Shown in pieces: positions 1 to 5,889 of a stretch of 6,402 bases of DNA. The notes below the pieces were generated by a model that did not search any database, was not told the DNA's origin, and saw only the letters and a program-made list of their open reading frames with translations. This stretch comes from Promethearchaeota archaeon (GTDB taxonomy: Archaea; Asgardarchaeota; Lokiarchaeia; Sigynarchaeales; SOKP01), in the NCBI GenBank assembly GCA_030620005.1, contig JAUXAJ010000289.1, forward strand, positions 1 to 6,402, in the 5' to 3' direction. Every line of letters begins with the position of its first letter. Position 1 is the stretch's first letter. Made by a program: the position numbers and the translations under genes.

Positions 1-759
1 TCCTTTAGTAACAATGTCGGGAGATTTGCCCAATAGTAATGCACCTGTTCCCGCTTGGAGGATCTTGTCGTAATATTCTTTAAACAATGGAAGATATTCT
101 TCTTGTGAAGTCAATTGGTTTTTTATTTTACGATTTAACTCTTGAATTTCATTTAAATGATTATTTAACCACACTTCGAGAATCCTTCGCATTTCCCCTG
201 AAAGGGGGTGTAATTCTCTTGGGTCATAAAGTAAGTCAGATTTTTCACGGAACTCTTTCACAAAAGTTGCATATTCATTTACAATCTTTTCAAATCCTAA
301 GCGTAACATTTCATATTTCTTTTTTTCGCTTTTCTTACCTTCAATTGCTTTTCGTTGCTTCTTGCTCAGCAATTTCAGGTAGGCTCGCGATAACCCATCC
401 ATATAGTTGGACACGATTTGCGCCCCTCTTCCCAAGTTTGTGCAATACATCCATCCGTTGATGAAAGCCATCAGATCCCCTTGAGGTCTTTTCTTGATCG
501 CGCGTATTAAGTCTTCTGGAAGGAAACTTTTTACATCAAATAAACACGCATTTACCGCGTGGAGGAAATCCCCGAGAAATTCATCGATAAAAACTAAAGA
601 ATATTTATGTTTTGAACATTTTGGATACCTGTGAAATCCAAAGATACCGAATTTTAACGGCTTGACCTTCTTGAGGTGGGAACATCCAAACTGCGGGCAG
701 ATTGCGACGCGACCTTCTTTAATCGTTTTTCTATTAACTTCCCCTTCTTTTTTTATCAT
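1..759 (-). CDS. Zinc-finger protein of unknown function, partial (3' end beyond left edge)
   Basis: An open frame of 253 codons starts at ATG 759-757 and has no stop before the window edge, so the C terminus is missing. Residues 21-51 carry four likely zinc ligands (C21-x4-C26, then C48-x2-H51; H28 is a further candidate) set among basic residues. A helical body follows, with the patterns SLVFIDEF (54-61), NGWMYC (101-106) and NYMDGLSRAYLKLL (118-131), then a Lys/Glu-rich, coiled-coil-like part (about 132-235). The last visible residues, AGTGALLLGKSPDIVTKG, resemble the start of a TFB/cyclin-type repeat (GxSPxxxA), but this is weak. The start is supported by a 4-base ATGA overlap with the upstream gene and by a Shine-Dalgarno-like GGTGA (774-770) ten bases before it. 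I do not recognise the family. A nucleic-acid-binding role is an inference from the zinc finger and basic charge. G+C content is higher than in the genes to the right. Confidence 0.8.
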   Translation of the reverse strand, partial: MIKKEGEVNRKTIKEGRVAICPQFGCSHLKKVKPLKFGIFGFHRYPKCSKHKYSLVFIDEFLGDFLHAVNACLFDVKSFLPEDLIRAIKKRPQGDLMAFINGWMYCTNLGRGAQIVSNYMDGLSRAYLKLLSKKQRKAIEGKKSEKKKYEMLRLGFEKIVNEYATFVKEFREKSDLLYDPRELHPLSGEMRRILEVWLNNHLNEIQELNRKIKNQLTSQEEYLPLFKEYYDKILQAGTGALLLGKSPDIVTKG

Positions 760-1433
760 TTTAAGATCTTCACCTTTCTCTCTTTTTCTTTTGCGTTAAA
801 TTGCATTTCATCGTTTTTTCGGACCAACCCCGACATTTCATTATCCAATTGACGATAACTGAGTTTTAATTCCTCGTAGAAGCGTAAAAATGTCCAAAAA
901 ATAGCACTTTCTGCACTACATAAAATGCCTGCAATTTTGAGTGTTATGTTCAATAATTGTAGATGCTGGTGAAGTTCGCATTCCGAAAGAACATGAATTA
1001 TTTTCCACATGTCATCACCGAGTTGTCTAAGTTCTCTCAAGAGGTTTATTTCAAATTCCTTTTTGTGAGCTTTTACCCTTGCCATGAGAATGAGGATTTT
1101 TTCCGTTACTGTTTTCCCCTCTACCCCGATCATGTTCAGTAATGTAGTGTATCGAGAACAGAAAGAGAAGAGATCGTTTTTCAAGGTCATTATTGGATCT
1201 TTTTTAAGAGAACCTTCATCCTTCCGCTCTCTTGAAAATCTCGCTCGAATGACCGCGCATTTATAATTAAGAAATGTGCGCAACTGTCTTGAAAGCTCGC
1301 TTATTCTTGCAGAACCTTCCGTTGAATACCACTCGCAAAATTCTGCGTCTTCTTCATAGTCCAAAAGGGAAGGGTCGTTCAATGAATCGTAATACTCGCC
1401 CTCATCATTCCAATGTTCTACCATTTTATTCAC
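756..1433 (-). CDS. Hypothetical helical protein, first gene of a two-gene operon
   Basis: This 225-residue protein has no family I recognise. The first 40 residues are strongly acidic (DEGEYYDSLNDPSLLDYEEDAE is typical of the composition). The rest looks almost wholly alpha-helical, with Leu-rich stretches at about 43-70, 80-165 and 170-205 and a charged Lys/Glu tail (205-225). There is no signal peptide and no clear membrane segment, although 160-185 is fairly hydrophobic. Five scattered Cys residues form no zinc motif. The GTG at 1433 directly follows an in-frame TGA, so the gene cannot begin earlier. An ATG at 1424, preceded by a weak GAGTG, is an equally good start and would give 222 residues. 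The stop TGA overlaps the ATG of the next gene, indicating translational coupling and perhaps a physical partnership. An archaeal promoter lies at 1480-1494. Confidence 0.8.
   Translation of the reverse strand: MNKMVEHWNDEGEYYDSLNDPSLLDYEEDAEFCEWYSTEGSARISELSRQLRTFLNYKCAVIRARFSRERKDEGSLKKDPIMTLKNDLFSFCSRYTTLLNMIGVEGKTVTEKILILMARVKAHKKEFEINLLRELRQLGDDMWKIIHVLSECELHQHLQLLNITLKIAGILCSAESAIFWTFLRFYEELKLSYRQLDNEMSGLVRKNDEMQFNAKEKERKVKILK
770..774 (-). promoter_or_regulatory. Shine-Dalgarno site of the zinc-finger gene
   Basis: GGTGA on the minus strand lies ten bases before the ATG at 759 and is complementary to the 3' end of archaeal 16S rRNA. It sits inside the end of the upstream coding region and supports the ATGA-overlap start. 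Confidence 0.45.
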
Positions 1434-1479
1434 TCAGTTAAATTTTTTTTTATTATTAATTAAATAGAAGAAAAACCAG

Positions 1480-1494
1480 TATTTAAATCTTTCC
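1480..1494 (-). promoter_or_regulatory. BRE/TATA promoter of the leftward operon
   Basis: On the minus strand GGAAAGA (1494-1488) is followed directly by TTTAAATA (1487-1480). This is close to the archaeal TFB-recognition element plus TATA box. Normal spacing would place transcription start near 1455, giving a leader of about 20-30 bases before the GTG at 1433 or the ATG at 1424. It is the clearest promoter in the window. The start site itself is inferred. Confidence 0.55.
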
Positions 1495-1727
1495 TCGACT
1501 AAATTCCAATGATTGAATAAGAATTTCAATATAAATTTATCTAAATATGATTATCTATATTTTTATTCGCCTAAACCTGAGTAAAATAATATTGATCAAA
1601 ATTGCATAATGATCCTTTGAGATATCACTTAGTATCCAAAATTAATTTCTTTTTCGGTTTTTTTTTCCAATTTTTTGCAAAATTACCTCTTTGAATTAAG
1701 TATCATGCAATATTTTCGAGTATATTT

Positions 1728-1745
1728 AAAAAAAAAAAAAAAAAA
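1728..1745. repeat. Homopolymer run of 18 A
   Basis: Eighteen consecutive A follow TATATTT. The run is non-coding and is a site where read length and polymerase slippage can make the exact count uncertain. Confidence 0.9.
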
Positions 1746-1881
1746 GTAAGTAAATGCAAATTCAATATCATAAAAAATATATCTTGATCAACTGTAAAAA
1801 TGAGAAAAAAAACGGTTAAAACATTTTTGGTCGTTATGATTTAAAATTTAGTAAAATAATTCAACCTTTCTAAATTAATTG

Positions 1882-1905
1882 AAAAAAAGGAAAAAAATTA
1901 AAAAT
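1882..1905 (-). terminator. T-rich terminator after the 53-residue gene
   Basis: Read on the minus strand, three T-tracts (complements of A-runs at 1882-1888, 1891-1897 and 1900-1904) lie 17-40 bases past the stop of the small leftward gene. No hairpin accompanies them. Archaeal RNA polymerase commonly stops at such tracts, but in DNA this AT-rich the pattern is only suggestive. Confidence 0.35.
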
Positions 1906-1921
1906 AAAACCAATAACTTAC

Positions 1922-2083
1922 CTAGAATCCAAATACCTTCTTTATTTTGTCGTAAACTTCTTTTATTTGTCTAAGCTTCGCTTCATCTCCTTGATTTAGG
2001 AAATGTTCGATCCATTGAGCCACCCCGCCTTGTTTTATCCAATCTGCAAAATATTGGGCTGCTTGTTTATCTGCTTCCGACAT
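1922..2083 (-). CDS. Small hypothetical protein, 53 residues
   Basis: A short frame runs from ATG 2083-2081 to TAG 1924-1922 and encodes MSEADKQAAQYFADWIKQGG..., ending in KIKKVFGF. The composition is protein-like and far less A/T-biased than the flanking spacer, with Gly, Ala, Trp and Gln codons that random AT-rich DNA would rarely give. Two amphipathic helices are likely (about 3-18 and 20-48), separated by the GG at 19-20, with two Trp (15 and 24) that could form a small core or a docking face. There is no signal peptide, membrane segment or metal motif. It stands alone, divergent from the zinc-finger gene at 2209, with T-tracts just downstream. The family is not recognised. A helical adaptor or subunit is one possibility, but nothing in the sequence proves it. 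Confidence 0.6.
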   Translation of the reverse strand: MSEADKQAAQYFADWIKQGGVAQWIEHFLNQGDEAKLRQIKEVYDKIKKVFGF

Positions 2084-2148
2084 TTTGGCGCCTTATTTTT
2101 TATTTTTTATTATTATTAATTTTTTTATAATTATAATTCGTCAAATTA

Positions 2149-2160
2149 TTTATATATATT
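2149..2160. promoter_or_regulatory. Possible shared TATA element between divergent genes
   Basis: TTTATATATATT reads as an acceptable TATA box in both directions, 49 bases before the plus-strand ATG at 2209 and 66 bases before the minus-strand ATG at 2083. It could serve either or both genes. The surrounding sequence is so AT-rich that other TATA-like words exist (for example near 2166-2189), so the exact site is uncertain. Confidence 0.3.
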
Positions 2161-2208
2161 TTGATTTATAATTCTATATTATACTATAATTCAATAATTT
2201 GATTAAAA

Positions 2209-3162
2209 ATGCCTGATGTAATTATAAAATCTCCGAATATTGATTCGGTCTTTGAAAAGTGGAAGATTTCTGCTGTCAGAAAGAATAAAAATAAGATGGA
2301 AAAAGAATTTGGAACAAAAGGCGCTATATTTTCAATAAATAATATTTCTGCTGCAGAAACAGTGCAAGACACCATTAAAGAAGCAGCGGTTTATTTTGCA
2401 GTTAAGAAGTACGTTGCTCCTGTTAAAGGTAAGGATGAAAATTTAGTACCTGCAGAAAGGTTGGGAAAAGAAACTTTTTATTCTTTTAAAAGCAGTAAGG
2501 TTGATAAAGAGAAATGGAAGGGAAACGAGAAAGTACCAATGTTCGAATCTATTACCGGAATCCCTTGCAAAACTTGTAGAGGTAAAGGATATACTGAAGA
2601 TAAATGTAGAGCTTGTAAAGGAACGGGAAAGATTGAAGAAACTTGGACTGTCTTAGTTGGTGAAGAACAAAAAAAGGAAAAGAGAGTTTTCAGCTATCCT
2701 TGTGGAAATTGTTATGGAACGGGAAAGACACATGTCCTGTGCAAGGAGTGTAATGGTCATAAAAATCTTTATAAATACGAAATACTCCCTGTACCTTTCC
2801 AAACAGTCGTTACTGGAATTCCTGTACTTCATAGTAGCGCACAAACTAGATATGAAAAAGAAATTGAGAAAGATCTTCACGAGTTAATTGAAGAAGTTGA
2901 GGGCATAAAGTTTAACAATTTAAAAGATCTTGGGAAAAAAGCTGAAGGATCTTTAGGCTATTGGAACAAAAAAATTAAGAAAACCATATCAAATGCTGAA
3001 AATGATCACAAGAATTACGAAAAAGACAAGAATTTTCAAATAACATCGCAGATATATCTTTTCCCCATGATTCAAGTAATGTGTGAAACGAAGCGTGGAA
3101 GTAAATTTGAAATATATAGCATTGGTTCAGATAAAAAATTCATTATATATTCAAATTTCTAA
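2209..3162 (+). CDS. DnaJ-type zinc-finger protein without J domain, SSUH2-like
   Basis: The 317-residue product has four Cys-rich motifs of the DnaJ central-domain type: CKTCRGKG (120-127), CRACKGTG (133-140), CGNCYGTG (165-172) and CKECNGHK (178-185, last Gly lost). The eight Cys can bind two zinc ions, pairing motif 1 with 4 and motif 2 with 3 as in DnaJ. There is no J domain (no HPD) and no DnaJ C-terminal substrate domain, so it is not a normal Hsp40. A region of about 110 residues precedes the fingers, ending in KVPMFESITGIPC. A charged helical segment (210-275) follows, and then a closing strand pattern, YLFPMIQVMCETKRGSKFEI..IGSDKK. From memory, eukaryotic SSUH2-like proteins have the same order, including a Pro-containing segment before the fingers and an IPLTEV...YGTD-like end. 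That is an inference. The role is unknown; zinc-dependent protein binding is likely. No Shine-Dalgarno site precedes the ATG. Confidence 0.85.
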   Translation: MPDVIIKSPNIDSVFEKWKISAVRKNKNKMEKEFGTKGAIFSINNISAAETVQDTIKEAAVYFAVKKYVAPVKGKDENLVPAERLGKETFYSFKSSKVDKEKWKGNEKVPMFESITGIPCKTCRGKGYTEDKCRACKGTGKIEETWTVLVGEEQKKEKRVFSYPCGNCYGTGKTHVLCKECNGHKNLYKYEILPVPFQTVVTGIPVLHSSAQTRYEKEIEKDLHELIEEVEGIKFNNLKDLGKKAEGSLGYWNKKIKKTISNAENDHKNYEKDKNFQITSQIYLFPMIQVMCETKRGSKFEIYSIGSDKKFIIYSNF

Positions 3163-3192
3163 TTTCTAATTTCAAATTTCAAATTTCAAATT
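3151..3192 (+). repeat. 7-bp tandem repeat across the stop codon
   Basis: Six head-to-tail copies of TCAAATT or TCTAATT begin in the last codons of the zinc-finger gene (Ser-Asn-Phe), include its TAA (3160-3162), and extend 30 bases past it. Because 7 is not a multiple of 3, gain or loss of a copy before the stop would change the last residues. Here the TCTAATT variant of copy 2 supplies the stop. Confidence 0.85.
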
Positions 3193-3255
3193 TTATTTAT
3201 TTCTTAAAGTTGTTTGATACTACCGTAAAGAAATAACAAAAATGCTTTTGGATTA

Positions 3256-4752
3256 ATGATAAAGGAGAAATTTAAGATTGTTTTTATTGGTGCAGGTTCT
3301 TTTCGCTTTACAATTCCATGTGCTCTGAATATACTTGATTTCGCGAAGGACTTTCACCCAATCGAGCTATGGTTGGTTGATATTGACGAGAAATCTTTAT
3401 CTTTGATGTATATTGTAATTAAACAAATGGTTGATATTCATAAAAAAGATATAAAAGTTTACCTAACCACAAATAGAAGAAACGCATTACCGGATGCTGA
3501 TTATGTTTTAATTTCAATCTCAATTGGAATTCAAGAATCAGAATGGTTTGACATTCACATTCCCTTAAAATTTGGAATCCCGCAAAATACTGGCGATACT
3601 GTAGGTCCGGGAGGAATATTTCGCGGGATTAGAACAATTCCAGTAATGGTGGATTTTTTAAAAGATATAGAAGAACTTTGTCCTAATGCTGTGGTATTAA
3701 ATTATACCAACCCACAAGGTACATTAATGCTAAGTGCAATTCAAGCGGTACCAAATGTCCAATCAATTGGTCTTTGTCATGGAATTTTTTACTTGCATAC
3801 AAAAAAATTCGCTAAATTTTTGCGGTCATGTGGTGTTGATTTATCAACAAGGAAAAAGGTCAATCTTTTATATGGTGGGTTGAATCATTTTGCATGGATT
3901 ACAAAATTTGAATACGATGGAGTAGATATTTACCCACTAATTCGTGAAAAAGCAGGAAAAGCGTATAAAACTAATAAGTATGGGAGGCCATATAATTATT
4001 ATCTCTTGAAACAACATGGGTATTTTAATTATGTTGAAGATAGACACATAGTTGAATTTTTACCACAATATTACAATTATTTTAATCATCGTGAAAGACC
4101 CTTTGGTATCACGGAATTAAGAAATGTTCAAACTATTAATTTACAAAGAAATTTCGCTTATGCCATAATTAAGTGGGGCAAGACAAGGAGAAATCGTTGG
4201 ATAATAAAATTATTTTTACGTCCAATGGAAGGAGGCGAGAAAGCTCTAATGATGGCGAAAGATAAGGAAAGAGATGTTCCAAGGCACCATGTTTGTAACG
4301 TATTAAATAATGGAATTATACCATCGTTACCAAATAACTGCGTCGTGGAAGTCCCTTGTTATTTTAAAGACGGAAAACTATGTGCCGCAAAAGTAGGTGC
4401 ATTGCCAAAGCAAATAAATGAATGGGTAAAAATTCACGCTAAAAATCAACAGTTAGTTGTTAACGCTGCATTATCAGGTAATCCTGATGATTTATTAAAA
4501 GCTTTAATTGCAGACCCCATGTGTCAATTTATTGAAGATGTAGAAAAAATTGAAGCCATGATGCTAAACATGCTTTATTATCAAGAGCGATGGTTGCCAA
4601 ATTTTGCTGAATCAATTCCTCCCCTAAAAGATTTAAAGAGAGAAAAATATTATATTGATAAAAAAGACTTATTAACGTTTAAATCGGCAAGACAAGAGAA
4701 ATACATTCCAGATCCAAGCCTTAAAAGTAAATCATGGCCTCAAATGGATTAA
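3256..4752 (+). CDS. Glycoside hydrolase family 4 (alpha-galactosidase/alpha-glucuronidase-like)
   Basis: A complete 498-residue GH4 enzyme, slightly longer than typical members. GH4 enzymes cleave glycosides by NAD-dependent oxidation at C3, elimination and re-addition of water, using a divalent metal such as Mn2+. Visible signatures in order: Rossmann GAGS (12-15) with the acidic end of strand 2 (VDIDE, 41-45); NTGDTVGPGGIFRG (111-124); NYTNP (149-153); the metal site CHG (C174, H175) with GLNHFAW (208-214, H211 as second ligand); DRHIVEFLP (262-270); and the C-terminal VVEVPCYF (363-370) and ALSGNPDDLLKALIADP (405-421). In published GH4 subgroupings, as I recall them, CHGx marks the alpha-glucuronidase-type group, so that substrate is the best guess. 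Alpha-galactosidase is the alternative. There is no signal peptide, so it is cytoplasmic, acting on imported oligosaccharides. No transporter or other sugar gene adjoins it. The ATG lacks a clear upstream Shine-Dalgarno site. Confidence 0.93.
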   Translation: MIKEKFKIVFIGAGSFRFTIPCALNILDFAKDFHPIELWLVDIDEKSLSLMYIVIKQMVDIHKKDIKVYLTTNRRNALPDADYVLISISIGIQESEWFDIHIPLKFGIPQNTGDTVGPGGIFRGIRTIPVMVDFLKDIEELCPNAVVLNYTNPQGTLMLSAIQAVPNVQSIGLCHGIFYLHTKKFAKFLRSCGVDLSTRKKVNLLYGGLNHFAWITKFEYDGVDIYPLIREKAGKAYKTNKYGRPYNYYLLKQHGYFNYVEDRHIVEFLPQYYNYFNHRERPFGITELRNVQTINLQRNFAYAIIKWGKTRRNRWIIKLFLRPMEGGEKALMMAKDKERDVPRHHVCNVLNNGIIPSLPNNCVVEVPCYFKDGKLCAAKVGALPKQINEWVKIHAKNQQLVVNAALSGNPDDLLKALIADPMCQFIEDVEKIEAMMLNMLYYQERWLPNFAESIPPLKDLKREKYYIDKKDLLTFKSARQEKYIPDPSLKSKSWPQMD

Positions 4753-4771
4753 TTTTCTTACCTTTCAAAAA

Positions 4772-4780
4772 TTTTTTTTT
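4772..4780 (+). terminator. T-tract after the GH4 gene
   Basis: Nine T in a row lie 20 bases past the GH4 stop, in the 31-base spacer before the convergent gene, without a hairpin. This fits an archaeal oligo-T terminator for the plus-strand transcript. Confidence 0.45.
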
Positions 4781-4783
4781 ATT

Positions 4784-5803
4784 CTATTCAAGATTCTTCG
4801 TGTTTTGTTTTACTATTTCTTCATGATTTTCTTTTTTTCGCATTTTGAAATATAGATAAATTGTTATTACCCATAAACAGCCAATCATGCTAAACCAGAG
4901 AATTATTTCAAAAGTGTGAGGAATGGGCGAAAAAGGCCACTCCACGTAACTCTCTATTTCAGAATCCGAAAAATCTGATTTGGCGTGAAAAATTGAAACG
5001 TACATCAAATAATTAAAATATGGCCATAAGACAAATGGATCGTTATATCCGTGAATTAACATGCTGTATAGAATAACAGTTCCTCCACCACTGATGTCCC
5101 ATTCAGATGATATTGAATAACCTCCATCTATTGTTTCTACTATTTGAGTTGCGCTAGATCTTGATTTAACCATCATTCTTTTTCCTATTAATGGACTCGA
5201 TATCCATTCTACATGTTTTACTAAAACATTCGAATTTGCCTTATCACTCAATTTTTGATTTTCAATCTCAATATTTAAGGTAACTTGAGTTTTGCGTTCA
5301 GCTTGACTTGCATCATCTGTTGATACTTTATAATTAGTCCCTAATTCTACGGGTAATATTTCTGAAATCATATTTATTTGCATGTTGGAAAAGTCGTCTT
5401 CTTCAATTTCATCGTTATTTAATCCTCCAAAAAAAATTAATCCTATTTCTCCCTTCTTTTTATTAATGTAGTTTATTAATAATTGGAGGTCCTTTGTTTT
5501 CTCGGGCATGTACCCATCAATTATAACTACATTTGTACCCAATAATAGAAATTCGTTGAACTTTTGGTCAATATTGTCTTTTGTTATAATAGTCACATGA
5601 ATCGCATCAGAATCAATTCCTAGAGAATCGATTAAAGAATCGTCCTTTCCTTTCGAAAACAAAAGGACATTAGCAACTTCATGCTCCCGTTGCTTAAATA
5701 TTTTAGGAGAAGAAAATAGAATTGCTGAAAAACTAGCAACGGAAATTATAACAATCGTTATTAACACGATTAATTTCTTAGGCAAAATAAATTTTTTAAA
5801 CAC
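4784..5803 (-). CDS. Membrane-anchored protein with glutamine-amidotransferase-like ectodomain
   Basis: The 339-residue protein has a basic start (FKKFILPKK), a membrane segment at about 11-31, a large hydrophilic domain (35-290), a second membrane segment (about 298-318) and a charged tail (KMRKKENHEE...). This predicts a domain outside the membrane with both ends inside. Residues 43-155 alternate hydrophobic strands and helices (VANVLLFS, VVIIDGY, EIGLIFFGG) like the class I glutamine-amidotransferase/ThuA-like fold. The expected nucleophile Cys is absent at the GLIFFGG turn, and the only Cys (309) is in the second membrane segment, so catalysis is unlikely. A beta-rich part follows (170-245), ending in the patterns EWDISGGG (234-241) and WPYFNYLMY (260-268). 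The start is GTG, bounded by an in-frame TGA four codons upstream. It may be an exported sensor or scaffold; the function is unknown. The GTPase gene lies 86 bases upstream on the same strand. Confidence 0.82.
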   Translation of the reverse strand: MFKKFILPKKLIVLITIVIISVASFSAILFSSPKIFKQREHEVANVLLFSKGKDDSLIDSLGIDSDAIHVTIITKDNIDQKFNEFLLLGTNVVIIDGYMPEKTKDLQLLINYINKKKGEIGLIFFGGLNNDEIEEDDFSNMQINMISEILPVELGTNYKVSTDDASQAERKTQVTLNIEIENQKLSDKANSNVLVKHVEWISSPLIGKRMMVKSRSSATQIVETIDGGYSISSEWDISGGGTVILYSMLIHGYNDPFVLWPYFNYLMYVSIFHAKSDFSDSEIESYVEWPFSPIPHTFEIILWFSMIGCLWVITIYLYFKMRKKENHEEIVKQNTKNLE

Positions 5804-5889
5804 GATTCTATTTCACTAAAAATTTAAATTTTAAAATAATCTTAATAATTAAACCATTGGTAATTGGAATTTTAAATTTTCCTCATTAT
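5804..5889 (-). promoter_or_regulatory. AT-rich spacer with possible promoter for the membrane protein gene
   Basis: The 86 bases between the GTPase stop and the GTG at 5803 are very AT-rich and contain repeated TTTAAATTTT-like words (about 5820-5836 and 5871-5880). A TATA-like word at 5822-5830 would put transcription start close to the GTG, so a nearly leaderless transcript is possible. The base composition makes this weak evidence. Confidence 0.25.

Larger units (their letters stand above)
1434..1921. other. AT-rich spacer without a convincing gene
   Basis: About 490 bases of very AT-rich DNA. All open frames seen here are under about 30 codons and of low complexity. It holds the operon promoter at its left end, an uninterrupted run of 18 A at 1728-1745, and at its right end T-tracts (minus strand) that probably end the small gene to the right. 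I see no tRNA, inverted repeat or CRISPR-like pattern. Confidence 0.6.

Noticed and set aside
87..461. Open frame of 124 codons on the plus strand
   Set aside because: It lies antisense to the zinc-finger gene frame that is open for all 253 codons, and its translation is a low-information mix rich in Phe, Leu and Ser.
1084..1266. Plus-strand frame of 60 codons
   Set aside because: It is antisense to the helical protein gene, which has better codon structure, a promoter and coupling to the next gene.
1704..1787. Short plus-strand frame running through the A18 tract
   Set aside because: Only about 27 codons with six or more Lys from the homopolymer; no support as a gene.
2184..2375. Minus-strand frame of 63 codons at the start of the zinc-finger gene
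   Set aside because: It is a shadow of the 5' part of the SSUH2-like gene, with Phe/Ile-rich antisense composition.
2653..2887. Two frames of about 75 codons on opposite strands inside the zinc-finger gene
   Set aside because: Both overlap the four-Cys-motif coding frame and show no motif of their own.
3151..3192. CRISPR-like array
   Set aside because: The unit is 7 bases, directly head-to-tail, with no spacers; it is a microsatellite.
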